Source: Pseudomonadota bacterium (GTDB taxonomy: Bacteria; Pseudomonadota; Gammaproteobacteria; Burkholderiales; Rhodocyclaceae). From it: a stretch of DNA of 64,000 nt. Location of the stretch: contig JAFEFC010000004.1 of assembly GCA_018240785.1 (NCBI GenBank), positions 52,842 through 116,841 of the forward strand. Reading direction: 5' to 3'. The notes under the pieces were generated by a model. The model was not told where the DNA came from and searched no databases. It was given only the letters and a program-made list of their open reading frames with translations. Shown here one piece after another: positions 16,930 through 25,759 of the stretch (position 1 is its first letter; every line of letters begins with the position of its first letter). The translations under genes were made by a program, and so were the position numbers.

Positions 16930-18138
16930 CTATGCGGATGGCTGCCGCGATGGCGAGGCCGTGCCGCCGCGCCACAGCCAGATGGATGTGATCGCCAGCA
17001 GTACGCTGGCTGCTGCGCTGGCCAGGCTCAAGGCATCCCATCCGGCGATTCGTGCGTCGCCGATGAGCCGCACGAGCAGCGGTCCGGCGATCTGGCCCGC
17101 GGCAAAGCCGGTGGTCATGCGGGCCAGCAGCGGTGTCGGATTCCCGGGCATGCGCTCGCGGGCCAGTTGGAGGCCCGCCATGGTGGTGACCATGAACGTC
17201 CCGCCGACCAGAACCGCAGAGGCTGCAAGCACCCACAAGGCCTGCTGCAACAGCGGAAGCGCAGTCCCCACCGCCATCACGCCCTGCGCGATCGCCCAGA
17301 CCTTCCGGCGTGACCAGCCATGCAGCCTGTGCGCGGCAAAGGCAACGGACAGCGCCGCCGCCGTGCCGAAGATGGGCCAGGTGAGCCCGAACACGAGAGG
17401 GTCGGACACCAGGTGCCGCGCCATCGTGGGCAGGAAGGTCGCGGGGACGATGTAGCCGAAGCCGAACGCGCTGTAGCAGAGCACCACACCAAGATTCCCG
17501 CTCGCGCCTGACGGCGCGGCCGGCCTTCGTGCGTCGACAGGGCCTGAAGGCGCCGAGGCGGCAGGCTGCCGCGGCAGACTCCGGATGACATGCACGGCGC
17601 CGACGATGGCGAGCAGCCCGAGCTCCATCCAGAGCAACACCGCGGCCTGTGCGCCTCCCAGCCACGTCATGAGACCCGTTGCGGCGATGCCCAGACCGAC
17701 TCCCGTGTAGATCCATCCCCCCAGGGAGGTGGCGTTCCGACGCGCCAGTTCTGGCAGGCACCAGCTACTGGCGCACACCAGCACCCAGGCGCTGAAGACG
17801 CCCGCGCTGCCCCGCAGGACCAGGCCCAGCCAGGGGACCGATACGTTTCCCCAGACCATCGCGAGGGTCGTCGCGGCGACACCGATCAGCCCGATCTGCA
17901 GGCCGTGCCGGGGGCTGCGCGCAAACCACGACGCGCTGAGCGCCCCGAGGAGGTAACCGATGTAGTTCGCAGTCGCCCATTCCGTTCCGGTCACGGCATC
18001 GAGGCTGCCATTGCGCAGCATCAGCGGCATCATCGGTGTGAAGGCGAACCGGCCGATGCCCATGGCGATGGCCAGCGCAATCAGGCCGATGAAGACGATC
18101 GACCTGGGCGGCAGCGACGATTCGGAGCGTGTGACCAT
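16930..18138 (-). CDS. MFS transporter, YbfB/YjiJ-like
   Basis: The 402-residue inner-membrane protein has twelve predicted helices in two halves. A hydrophilic Pro/Ala-rich loop separates them (about residues 195-220). The N terminus GLIALAIAMGIGRFAFTPMMPLML matches the YbfB family, named for uncharacterised E. coli MFS proteins. Typical features are GYLLGALSASW and WIYTGVGLGIA. The substrate is unknown. It diverges from the PLP-enzyme gene at 18264, and a shared regulatory gap of 125 bases suggests a link to sulfur amino acids, but that is a guess. Confidence 0.85.
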   Translation of the reverse strand: MVTRSESSLPPRSIVFIGLIALAIAMGIGRFAFTPMMPLMLRNGSLDAVTGTEWATANYIGYLLGALSASWFARSPRHGLQIGLIGVAATTLAMVWGNVSVPWLGLVLRGSAGVFSAWVLVCASSWCLPELARRNATSLGGWIYTGVGLGIAATGLMTWLGGAQAAVLLWMELGLLAIVGAVHVIRSLPRQPAASAPSGPVDARRPAAPSGASGNLGVVLCYSAFGFGYIVPATFLPTMARHLVSDPLVFGLTWPIFGTAAALSVAFAAHRLHGWSRRKVWAIAQGVMAVGTALPLLQQALWVLAASAVLVGGTFMVTTMAGLQLARERMPGNPTPLLARMTTGFAAGQIAGPLLVRLIGDARIAGWDALSLASAAASVLLAITSIWLWRGGTASPSRQPSA

Positions 18139-18263
18139 GTTGAACTTAGACTCCGATTGCTGTGGTGGCCGTACCGCGAGGCTGCGCTAACAGGTGTCGC
18201 CATCATGTCGACCCGGATGCGGGACAATGCCGTCACCGCGTCAAGCTGATGTAAGGTTAACCA

Positions 18264-19508
18264 ATGAAACCATTATCCGACAACCGCGCGCTGCGCACCG
18301 ACAACCTCCACTCCGACCGTCGCTTCGGCGTCGAGCACGGCGGAATCCACAAGCCGATCCACACCTCGGTGCAGTACGCGTTCGACCGCGTCGAGGACCT
18401 GATCGGGGCCTTCCAGGGTACCTACAAGGGAGGCTACCAATACGCCCGTCAAGGCACGCCGACAACGGCCGCCCTCGAAGCCAGGATCACCGCGCTGGAG
18501 GATGGCGTGGGCACGGTGTGCTTCGCCACCGGGATGGGCGCGATCGCAGCGACCTTCCTCACGCTGCTGCGCGCGGGCGACCACCTCGTCGCGAGCCGGT
18601 ACATGTTCGGCAACACCAACAGCCTCCTCGACACGATCGGCGGCCTGGGTGTCGCGGTCGACAAGGTCGACGCCTGTTCGGTCGAGGCGGTCGCGGCAGC
18701 GATCCGGCCTGAAACGCGCATGGTCTTCGTCGAGACCATCGCCAATCCGCGGACCCAGGTCGCCGATCTCGCGGGCATCGGCCAGTTGTGCCGCGAGCGC
18801 GGGCTGATCTACGTGGTCGACAACACGATCACGTCGCCGGCGCTGTTTCGGCCGCGTACGGTCGATGCGAGCCTGGTGATCAACTCGCTGACGAAGACGA
18901 TTGCCGGCCACGGCGAAGCGCTCGGCGGTGCCGTCACCGATACCGGACTGTTCGACTGGGCTCGCTACCCGAACATCTTTCCGGCCTATCGCAAGGGAGA
19001 CTCCCAAGCCTGGGGTCTGCTGCAGATCCGCAAGAAAGGCTTGCGCGACATGGGCGCAACGCTTGCATCGGACCAGGCGCATCGCATCGGCATCGGCAGC
19101 GAGACTCTGGCGCTGCGCATGAAGCAGAGCTGCAGCACGGCTCTCGCGCTGGCGCGGTGGCTCGAACAGCATCCGAAGGTCGGCGCGGTGCATTACCCCT
19201 TCCTGCCCTCACACGCCCAGCATGAGCGCGCCACGACCCTCTTCACTGCCGGGTCGTGGCTGTTGAGCTTCGAACTGCGCGACCCTTCGTCCATGGTTGA
19301 CGTGCTCAACCGCCTCAGCTTGCCGCTCAAGGCCACTGGCCTTGGCGACACGCGCACCCTGGTCATCCCGGTCGCACCGACCATCTTCTGGGAAGCGGGC
19401 CCGGCGGCGCGCGCCACGATGGGCATTGCCGAAGGCTTGATCCGCGTGTCGATCGGTCTCGAAGACGAAGCCGACCTGATCGCGGATTTCAACCGCGCCC
19501 TTGAGTGA
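18264..19508 (+). CDS. Cys/Met-metabolism PLP-dependent enzyme (cystathionine gamma-synthase family)
   Basis: The 414-residue protein belongs to the MetB/MetC/MetZ fold-type I family. PLP contacts are visible in ALEDGVGTVCFATGMGAI, FVETIANPRTQVADL and YVVDNTITSPALFRP. The Schiff-base lysine is in INSLTKTIAGHG. The C terminus RVSIGLEDEADLIADFNRAL is typical. The family includes lyases, gamma-synthases and sulfhydrylases that act on O-acyl homoserine or cystathionine. The exact reaction cannot be read from sequence, so no symbol is given. It diverges from the MFS exporter. Confidence 0.88.
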   Translation: MKPLSDNRALRTDNLHSDRRFGVEHGGIHKPIHTSVQYAFDRVEDLIGAFQGTYKGGYQYARQGTPTTAALEARITALEDGVGTVCFATGMGAIAATFLTLLRAGDHLVASRYMFGNTNSLLDTIGGLGVAVDKVDACSVEAVAAAIRPETRMVFVETIANPRTQVADLAGIGQLCRERGLIYVVDNTITSPALFRPRTVDASLVINSLTKTIAGHGEALGGAVTDTGLFDWARYPNIFPAYRKGDSQAWGLLQIRKKGLRDMGATLASDQAHRIGIGSETLALRMKQSCSTALALARWLEQHPKVGAVHYPFLPSHAQHERATTLFTAGSWLLSFELRDPSSMVDVLNRLSLPLKATGLGDTRTLVIPVAPTIFWEAGPAARATMGIAEGLIRVSIGLEDEADLIADFNRALE

Positions 19509-19719
19509 CGGGGTTTGCCTGGCTTCGATCGCTTGGTGCTCTTCCCGAATGATGCTTCGTCCATGAATCGCGCGAGGTGCGGCGTGCTCCGATGGGCGCA
19601 GCCGCCGCGGGCGGCCGGACATTGACGAGGGCGGCCGGCGGCAGATGCCGGCTCTCAGATCCGGTGTAAGCTCGCAGCCTTGCCTGTGGTCGAGACCAAT
19701 CCACCTTCCAGGAGCCTCC

Positions 19720-20124
19720 ATGCGCCGACTGCTGCCTCTGCTCGCCTTTGTTCACCTGCCCGTCGCACTGGCAGCCAGCCCGCAGGACGTCACCCTGCCG
19801 TCGGGCGTCATCGTCCAAACCTACCGCGAAGGTGAGCGCGGTGCTTCGCCGACGCCAGCAGACGTGGTGCGGGTGCATTACCAGGGCACGCTCGCCGACG
19901 GTCGGCAGTTCGACAGCTCCTACACCCGCGGGCAGCCGGCGGAGCTGCCGCTGGAGGCGCTGATCCCGTGCTGGAAGGAGGTGCTGCAGCGCATGAAGCC
20001 GGGTGGCGCGGTGCGCATCGTGTGTCCGCCCGAGACGGCCTATGGCAGCCGCGGCGTGGCGGGCAAGATCCCGCCCGACAGCACCCTCAGCTTCGTGATC
20101 GAGCTGCTCGAGGTGAAGCACTGA
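19720..20124 (+). CDS. FKBP-type peptidyl-prolyl isomerase, exported
   Basis: The 134-residue protein has a signal peptide (MRRLLPLLAFVHLPVALAAS) and one FKBP domain with VVRVHYQGTLADGRQFDSSY, RMKPGGAVRIVCPPETAYGSRG and IPPDSTLSFVIELLEV. It resembles the short FkpA/FklB relatives that assist folding of periplasmic proteins. AGGAG lies six bases upstream of the chosen ATG. An upstream in-frame extension has no ribosome site and would spoil the signal peptide. The aromatic pocket residue normally Trp is Leu here (PLEALIPCWKEV), within family variation. Confidence 0.9.
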   Translation: MRRLLPLLAFVHLPVALAASPQDVTLPSGVIVQTYREGERGASPTPADVVRVHYQGTLADGRQFDSSYTRGQPAELPLEALIPCWKEVLQRMKPGGAVRIVCPPETAYGSRGVAGKIPPDSTLSFVIELLEVKH

Positions 20125-20211
20125 GCCGGGAGGGCGCCCCCTCGTCCGCATCGATCGGTGTGGCTTCCGGCAAGCTGCTGCGCGCGGATGTCCGTGCGCG
20201 GCGGGGGCGCC

Positions 20212-21024
20212 TTACTTCGCCGGAATCGGGTGCTTGGTGCGGAGTTCGTCGATCGCGACGTAGGTGAGCTTGGCCTCGGTCACCTTCACCACCACCGGGT
20301 TCTCCGGATTGCGTCGCGCATAGACTTCGACCTCGACCGTCACCGAGGTCGTGCCCACGTGCACGATCTCGGCATAGAAGCTGACGACGTCGCCGACCGA
20401 CACCGGCTGCTTGAAGACGAAGGAATCCACCGCCACGGTCGCCACCTTCGAGCGCGCCTGGCGGATGGCCGGCACGGCGCCGGCGATGTCCACCATGGAC
20501 ATGATCCAGCCGCCGAAGACGTCGCCGGCCGGATTGAGGTCGGCAGGGAAGGGCACCACCCTGAGCACGAGCTCCTTGTCCGAGGGTTCGGCGCAGCCTC
20601 CGGGGGCGCACGCCGGGTCGGCTTCGCCCACCAGCCGTTTGTTGCCCTCGCCATCCACCGCCACATAGGTCAGGCGCGCCTCGGTCACCTTGACGGTCAC
20701 CGGGTCGGCCGGGTGGCGCTCGGCGAACACATGCACGTCCACCGTGATCGAAGAGCGGCCGACCGAAGCCACCGTCGAGTAGAAGCTCACCACGTCGCCG
20801 ACCGACACCGGCTGCTTGAACAGGAAGGAATTCACCGCGACCGTGACCACGCGCGAGCTCGCGCGTCGGATGGCCGGCATCGCCCCGGCGACGTCGACCA
20901 TGGACATGATCCAGCCGCCGAACACGTCGCCGGCCGGATTCAGGTCGGCCGGCATCGGCATCACGCGCAGGGCGAGGTGTTCGTCCGATGGAATCTCGGT
21001 CACTGCGATCGGGTGGTCGGCCAT
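20212..21024 (-). CDS. Acyl-CoA thioesterase with two near-identical hotdog domains (YciA-like)
   Basis: This 270-residue protein is an internal duplication. Residues 14-124 and 149-259 align without gaps at a 135-residue offset, sharing PADLNPAGDVFGGWIMSMVD and FKQPVSVGDVVSFY word for word. Each half is a YciA-type hotdog, the family that hydrolyses fatty acyl-CoAs. Both copies keep the Asp of the SMVD motif (Asp44 and Asp179), taken as catalytic in YciA. A Cys/Gly/Pro linker (ACAPGGCAEP) joins them. YciA itself is a single-domain protein of about 130 residues that assembles into hexamers, so this fusion would give a pre-formed dimer. The start has AGGAGAAATTC in front; an upstream extension lacks one. 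Confidence 0.9.
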   Translation of the reverse strand: MADHPIAVTEIPSDEHLALRVMPMPADLNPAGDVFGGWIMSMVDVAGAMPAIRRASSRVVTVAVNSFLFKQPVSVGDVVSFYSTVASVGRSSITVDVHVFAERHPADPVTVKVTEARLTYVAVDGEGNKRLVGEADPACAPGGCAEPSDKELVLRVVPFPADLNPAGDVFGGWIMSMVDIAGAVPAIRQARSKVATVAVDSFVFKQPVSVGDVVSFYAEIVHVGTTSVTVEVEVYARRNPENPVVVKVTEAKLTYVAIDELRTKHPIPAK

Positions 21025-21112
21025 GAATTTCTCCTGTGCGGGGTCGTCTCGACGCCAGGGCCGATCATGCCAAGAAACGCTCCTGCGATGTTGGAATGCC
21101 GCGCGTGCAGGC

Positions 21113-22210
21113 TCAGCCCGCCGCGTAGCGCTCCAGCCAGTGCGCATAGGGCGCAGGGAGCACCCAGGACGGGCGTTCGATGCCCAGCGTGCGCGCGGCG
21201 TGGTACGTCCAGTGCGGGTTGGCGAGGTGGGCGCGGCCGACCATCACCAGGTCGAGCTCGCCGTTGCGCACGGTAGCGTCGGCCAGTTGCGGCGTGTCGA
21301 TACCCCAGGCCGAGGCCACCGGGATGCCGGCCTCATTGCGCACGCGGCCGGCGATCGGCGCGAGGAAGGCGGGCGCCCAGGGCACCTGGGCGGTCGGCGT
21401 GGAGAAGCCGACGCTGACGCTGAGCAGATCCAGGCCCCGCTGCTTGAACTTGTGCGCGAGCTCGATGGACTCGGCCAGCGTCTGCTCGTCGCGGCCGTCG
21501 AACTCGATGACGCCGAAGCGCGCGGTCAGCGGCAGGCGCTCGGGCCACACTTCGCGCACTGCCGCCAGCGTCTCGAGCAGGAAGCGGCTGCGGTTCTCGA
21601 AACTGCCGCCGTAGGCGTCGGTGCGCTGGTTGGCGTGGACCGAGAAGAAGCTCTGGCCGAGGTAGCCGTGGGCGAAGTGCAGTTCCAGCCACTCGAAGCC
21701 GGCGTCGCGCGCACGACGCGCCGCGGCGACGAAATCCGCACGTACGCGGGCGATGTCGTCCATCGTCATGGCGCGCGGCACCCTGGGCAGGTGCGCACCG
21801 AAGGCGACGGCCGAGGGCGAGATCGTCGGCCAGCCGCGCGGATCGTCCGCGGCGATGTGATCGTCACCTTCCCACGGGCGGTTGGCGCTCGCCTTGCGGC
21901 CGGCGTGGCCGATCTGGATGCCGGGCACCGCGCCGGCGGCCTTGATCGACGCGGCGATGGGCGCCAGCGCCTCGGCCTGCGCGTCGTTCCACAAGCCCAG
22001 GCAGGCCGGCGTGATGCGGCCTTCGGGCGACACCGCGGTCGCCTCCACGATCACCAGGCCGGCGCCGCCGCGGCCGAGGCTGGCGAGATGCACGCGGTGC
22101 CAGTCGTTGGCGACGCCGTCGGTCGCCATGTACTGGCACATCGGCGGCACCGCGATGCGGTTGCGCAGGGTCACATCCTTGAGTTTGAACGGTTCGAACA
22201 GCGAAGACAT
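21113..22210 (-). CDS. NADH:flavin oxidoreductase, Old Yellow Enzyme family (YqjM/XenA type)
   Basis: The 365-residue FMN enzyme reduces activated C=C bonds and nitro compounds. It begins LFEPFKLKDVTLRNRIAVPPMCQYM, the thermophilic-like OYE signature with the flavin-tuning Cys. It continues with IQIGHAGRKAS, LHFAHGYLGQSFFS, and NQRTDAYGGSFENRSRF for FMN and substrate. The C terminus carries the inter-subunit WLERY region. AAGGAAA precedes the start. It is the third gene behind a TetR regulator and a YqhD-like reductase. The same trio of functions defends against quinones and reactive aldehydes in the NemR system. Confidence 0.93.
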   Translation of the reverse strand: MSSLFEPFKLKDVTLRNRIAVPPMCQYMATDGVANDWHRVHLASLGRGGAGLVIVEATAVSPEGRITPACLGLWNDAQAEALAPIAASIKAAGAVPGIQIGHAGRKASANRPWEGDDHIAADDPRGWPTISPSAVAFGAHLPRVPRAMTMDDIARVRADFVAAARRARDAGFEWLELHFAHGYLGQSFFSVHANQRTDAYGGSFENRSRFLLETLAAVREVWPERLPLTARFGVIEFDGRDEQTLAESIELAHKFKQRGLDLLSVSVGFSTPTAQVPWAPAFLAPIAGRVRNEAGIPVASAWGIDTPQLADATVRNGELDLVMVGRAHLANPHWTYHAARTLGIERPSWVLPAPYAHWLERYAAG

Positions 22211-22269
22211 GGGTTCGGTTTCCTTGAGGTGAATCGGGGGCGATGGAGCGTGGGCGAGTCGGTTGCGGC

Positions 22270-23427
22270 TCACAGGCAGGCTTCGAGCACGCGGCGGCTC
22301 AGGGCGAGGTCCATGTCCTGGCGTTCGCCCAGCGCGGTCATGCCGTGGGCTTCGAGCTGGGCGAGCAGGCGCGGCACCGCCTCGGCACCGATGGCGTAGT
22401 CGGCGAAGCGCGTCTTGACGCCGAGCGACTCGAAGAAGGTCCGCGTCTGCGCGATGGCGGTGTCGATGCGCTCATCGGCGCCGCCCGAATGGATGTTCCA
22501 CACGCGCGCCGCGTACTGCAGCAGCTTGTCGCGCTTGGCCTCGCGGCGCAGGTCCATCATCGCCGGCAGCACGATCGCCAGCGTCTGAGCATGGTCCAGG
22601 CCGTACAGCGCGGTGATCTCGTGTCCCAGCATGTGCGTCGCCCAGTCCTGCGGCACGCCGGCGCCGATCAGGCCGTTCAGCGCCTGGGTGGCGGTCCACA
22701 TCAGGTTGGCGCGTACGTCGTAGTCCTGCGGGCTGGCCAGCGCGCGCGGCCCGATCTCGATCAGCGTCTGCAGCAGCGCTTCGGCGTAGCGGTCCTGCAC
22801 CGGCGCGTTGGCGGGGTAGGTCAGGTATTGCTCCATGACGTGGATGAAGGCGTCCACCACGCCGTTGGCGACCTGGCGCGGCGGCAGCGAGTAGGTCTTC
22901 ACCGGATCGAGAACCGAGAACACCGGGAACACGAGCTCGCTCGAGAATGCGAGCTTGGCCTGCAGCGACTTGCGGCTGATGACCGAGAAGCAGTTCATCT
23001 CCGACCCGGTCGCCGGCAGCGTGAGCACGCAGCCCATCGGCAGGGCACGGCTGACGACGCTGCCGCCCTGTTCCAGGATCTGCCACGGATCGCCATCGTA
23101 CGGCGCAGCGGCGGCGACGAACTTGGTGCCGTCGATGACCGAGCCGCCACCGACCGCGAGCAGGAAGTCGAGCTGCTCGCTGCGGATCAGCGCCACCGCC
23201 TGGATCAGCGTCTCGTAGCTGGGGTTGGGCTCGATGCCGCCGAAGCGGCGTACCGTGCGCTGGCCCAGCGCGGCCTCGACTTCGGCCAGGGTGCCGTTGC
23301 GCTCGGCGCTGCCGCCGCCGTAGAGCACCAGTACGCGTGCATCGGCGGGCACCAGTTCGTCGAGGCGCGTGATGCTGCCCTGGCCGAAGACGATGCGGGT
23401 GGGGTTGTAATAGTCGAAGTTCTGCAT
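22270..23427 (-). CDS. Iron-containing alcohol dehydrogenase, YqhD-like NADPH aldehyde reductase
   Basis: This 385-residue enzyme would reduce toxic short aldehydes such as methylglyoxal and acrolein. The N-terminal half binds NADPH (VLVLYGGGSAERNG, LAVGGGSVIDGTKF). The C-terminal helical half holds the metal with DAFIHVMEQY and HEITALYGLDHAQTLA, whose Asp and three His match the YqhD metal site. NPTRIVFGQGSI at the start is also YqhD-like. AAGGAG precedes the ATG. An operator (23472-23490) lies 45-63 bases upstream, matching one at the tetR start. Confidence 0.92.
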   Translation of the reverse strand: MQNFDYYNPTRIVFGQGSITRLDELVPADARVLVLYGGGSAERNGTLAEVEAALGQRTVRRFGGIEPNPSYETLIQAVALIRSEQLDFLLAVGGGSVIDGTKFVAAAAPYDGDPWQILEQGGSVVSRALPMGCVLTLPATGSEMNCFSVISRKSLQAKLAFSSELVFPVFSVLDPVKTYSLPPRQVANGVVDAFIHVMEQYLTYPANAPVQDRYAEALLQTLIEIGPRALASPQDYDVRANLMWTATQALNGLIGAGVPQDWATHMLGHEITALYGLDHAQTLAIVLPAMMDLRREAKRDKLLQYAARVWNIHSGGADERIDTAIAQTRTFFESLGVKTRFADYAIGAEAVPRLLAQLEAHGMTALGERQDMDLALSRRVLEACL

Positions 23428-23471
23428 TGCGGACTCCTTTGCCGCGGCGTGTGCGGCCTTGGATGATAAGA

Positions 23472-23490
23472 ATTAGACTGGTCGTCTAAT
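23472..23490. promoter_or_regulatory. Operator 1 of the TetR regulator (upstream of yqhD-like gene)
   Basis: ATTAGAC-TGGTC-GTCTAAT is a perfect 7-bp inverted repeat with a 5-base spacer. It shares its core with the site at 24127-24145 and resembles the TAGAC...GTCTA NemR box of E. coli. Confidence 0.75.
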
Positions 23491-23522
23491 CGTCGGGCAA
23501 AATTTTGACAACGGCAGGTCGA

Positions 23523-24107
23523 TCATGCGGACAGCCGCTGCAGGGTGGCCGCCCAGGCCTGGTCCAGGGGGCTGGCGTTGCGCTGCAGCTTGGCCAGCAG
23601 GCTGGCGCCCAGCCACATCTGGTAAAGCATGCGCGCGCTCGCATCGGCATCGAGCTGCGGCAGGGTGGCGTCGGCGACGCCGGCGGCGATGCAGCCAGCC
23701 AGCCGTCCGATGATGCGCTCGGTACCATCGCGCAGCGTCACCCGCATCGCCTCCGACAGGTCGGCGACTTCGGCACCCAGCTTCACCACCAGGCATTTCT
23801 GCTCGTCGCCTTCTTCCGCCTGCGTCGCCCGCCACTGCTGGAAATAGCGCAACAGGCGCTCGCGAGCAGTCAGGCCCGGCGCCTCAAGGAGGGCGTCGAG
23901 CTGGCGCAGGTAGCTGTCGAAATAGTCCTCCAGCAGCGCCTGACCGAAGCGTTCCTTGGACTTGAAGTAGTGATAGAACGAGCCCTTGGGCACCTCGGAC
24001 GCCTGCAGCAGCTCGTTCAGGCCGACGCACGAAAAGCCCTTCGCCGCGATGATGCGGTTGCCGGTGTCGAGGATGTGCTGGCGGGTATCGGCGTGGCGGG
24101 AGCTCAT
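23523..24107 (-). CDS. TetR-family repressor of the electrophile-response cluster (NemR/AcuR-like)
   Basis: The 194-residue protein has a TetR N-terminal helix-turn-helix, TRQHILDTGNRIIAAKGFSC and then LNELLQASEVPKGSFYHYFKSKE. The C-terminal ligand domain carries a single Cys in the EEGDEQKCLVVKLGAEV stretch, at the place where NemR-type sensors react with electrophiles. It heads a three-gene run with YqhD-like and OYE enzymes, and a matching operator lies 20 bases upstream of its own start. The inferred role is autorepression plus control of both reductases. Another ATG three codons upstream (24116) is possible. Confidence 0.88.
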   Translation of the reverse strand: MSSRHADTRQHILDTGNRIIAAKGFSCVGLNELLQASEVPKGSFYHYFKSKERFGQALLEDYFDSYLRQLDALLEAPGLTARERLLRYFQQWRATQAEEGDEQKCLVVKLGAEVADLSEAMRVTLRDGTERIIGRLAGCIAAGVADATLPQLDADASARMLYQMWLGASLLAKLQRNASPLDQAWAATLQRLSA

Positions 24108-24126
24108 GCTTGGCATTCTAGGTGCA

Positions 24127-24145
24127 ATTAGACCAGTCGTCTAGA
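24127..24145. promoter_or_regulatory. Operator 2 of the TetR regulator (upstream of tetR)
   Basis: ATTAGAC-CAGTC-GTCTAGA lies directly upstream of the regulator gene. It is the same motif as 23472-23490, with one arm differing at its outer two bases. It implies autoregulation. Confidence 0.72.
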
Positions 24146-24209
24146 GCCGAGGCGTTGGCGCGGGCAAAGGGGTTGAGTTCGATGAGCGCCATTGCCTCTT
24201 GCTGGCGTG

Positions 24210-24237
24210 GCGGCGTCGCGATGCATCGCGACGCCGC
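24210..24237. repeat. Perfect 28-bp palindrome between tetR and algC
   Basis: Fourteen-base arms meet at the centre ATGCAT with no loop. The sequence is GC-rich (arm GCGGCGTCGCGATG). It lies 49 bases beyond the algC stop on the minus strand and has no T-tract. It may be a REP-like or termination structure. Confidence 0.6.
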
Positions 24238-24285
24238 AGGCCGGTGACCCCTGAAGGGAGGGCGTCGGTCCAGCGGCGAACGGTG

Positions 24286-25683
24286 TCAGAACGGCAACAC
24301 CAGCCCCGGCCATACGCCGTCGATGGCGGCGCGGAAGGCGGCCTGGATGCGGGCCAGCGCAGCCGCATCGTCCGCCTCGAAGCGCAGCACGACGACCGGC
24401 GTGGTGTTCGACGGGCGCGCCAGGCCGAAGCCGTCGGCGTATTCCACGCGCACGCCGTCGATGGTGATTGTCTCCATCGCGCCGTCGAAGCGCGCGGCTT
24501 CCTTCAGCCGCTTCACCAGTTCGAAGGGTTCGCCCTCGGCCATCTTGAGGTTCAGTTCCGGCGTGCTCACCGCGTTGGGCAGCGCCTTCAGCGCGGCGTT
24601 GGCGTCGGCGCGGGCGGACAGGATCTCCAGCAGGCGCGCGCCGGCGTACAGGCCGTCGTCGAACCCGTACCAGCGCTCCTTGAAGAACATGTGGCCGCTC
24701 ATCTCGCCGGCCAGCGGCGCTCCCGTTTCCTTGAGCTTGGCCTTCACCAGCGCATGGCCGGTGTTCCACATCGTCGGCCGGCCGCCGCGGGCGCGGATCC
24801 AGGGCGCGAGGCTGCGGGTGCATTTGACGTCGAAGATGATCTCGCCGCCCGGCACGCGCGACAGCACGTCCTCGGCGAACAGCATCAACTGGCGGTCGGG
24901 GTAGATGATCTCGCCGTCCTTGGTGACCACGCCAAGGCGGTCGCCGTCGCCGTCGAAGGCCAGGCCCAGCTCGGCATCGGTGTCGCGCAGCGCGCGGATC
25001 ACGTCCTGCAGGTTCTCGGGCTTGGACGGATCGGGGTGGTGGTTGGGGAAGCTGCCATCGACTTCGCAGAACAGTTCCACGACCTCGCAACCCAGGCGGC
25101 GGAACAGTTCTGGGGCGATGCCGCCGGCGACGCCGTTGCCGCAGTCGACGACGATCTTCAGCGGCCGTGCCAGCTTCACGTCGCTGGCGACGCGGTCCAC
25201 GTAGGCGGCGGCGACCTCGGCCTGGCGCAGTGCGCCCGGCGCGGCGGCGCGTACAAGCTCGTCGTCGGCGATGCGCCGGCGCAGCGACTGGATCATGTCG
25301 CCATACAGCGTCTGGCCGCCGAGCACCATCTTGAGGCCGTTGTAGTCGGGCGGATTGTGGCTGCCGGTGACCGACACGCAGGAGTCGCAGCCGAGCTGGT
25401 AAGCGGCAAAATAGGTGAGCGGGGTGGGCACGCAGCCGATGTCGATGACGTCGACACCGGCGGCGCGGATGCCGTCGGCCAGCGCGCCGGCGAGCGCCGG
25501 ACCGGACAGGCGGCCATCGCGGCCGACCGCGATCGTCTTCTGGCTGCGCGCCACGGCCTCGGAGCCGAGCGCATGGCCGATCGCGCGCACCGCGTCGGGG
25601 GTGAGCACGGTATCGACGATGCCGCGGATGTCATAGGCCTTGAAGATTTCAGGGGCGGGCGGGGCGTGCAGGTGTTGGGTCAT
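24286..25683 (-). CDS. algC: Phosphomannomutase/phosphoglucomutase (AlgC type)
   Basis: This bifunctional mutase interconverts hexose 1- and 6-phosphates for LPS and exopolysaccharide sugars. The 465-residue protein has the four phosphohexomutase domains. These show IFKAYDIRGIVDTVL at the start, the phosphoserine loop VTGSHNPPDYNGLK, the metal loop LAFDGDGDRLG, the sugar loop GEMSGHMFFKERW and the phosphate-binding RPSNTTPVVVLRFE. All key residues are present. I choose the ATG eleven codons before the family core. A GTG 33 bases upstream is an alternative. Confidence 0.94.
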   Translation of the reverse strand: MTQHLHAPPAPEIFKAYDIRGIVDTVLTPDAVRAIGHALGSEAVARSQKTIAVGRDGRLSGPALAGALADGIRAAGVDVIDIGCVPTPLTYFAAYQLGCDSCVSVTGSHNPPDYNGLKMVLGGQTLYGDMIQSLRRRIADDELVRAAAPGALRQAEVAAAYVDRVASDVKLARPLKIVVDCGNGVAGGIAPELFRRLGCEVVELFCEVDGSFPNHHPDPSKPENLQDVIRALRDTDAELGLAFDGDGDRLGVVTKDGEIIYPDRQLMLFAEDVLSRVPGGEIIFDVKCTRSLAPWIRARGGRPTMWNTGHALVKAKLKETGAPLAGEMSGHMFFKERWYGFDDGLYAGARLLEILSARADANAALKALPNAVSTPELNLKMAEGEPFELVKRLKEAARFDGAMETITIDGVRVEYADGFGLARPSNTTPVVVLRFEADDAAALARIQAAFRAAIDGVWPGLVLPF

Positions 25684-25759
25684 GTCGGGATCCGGATGGA
25701 GCGGGTGATCTGTCACGAAAGTCGGGGCTTCTCGTTGCGATGCGGCGCGCGCGAGTATG

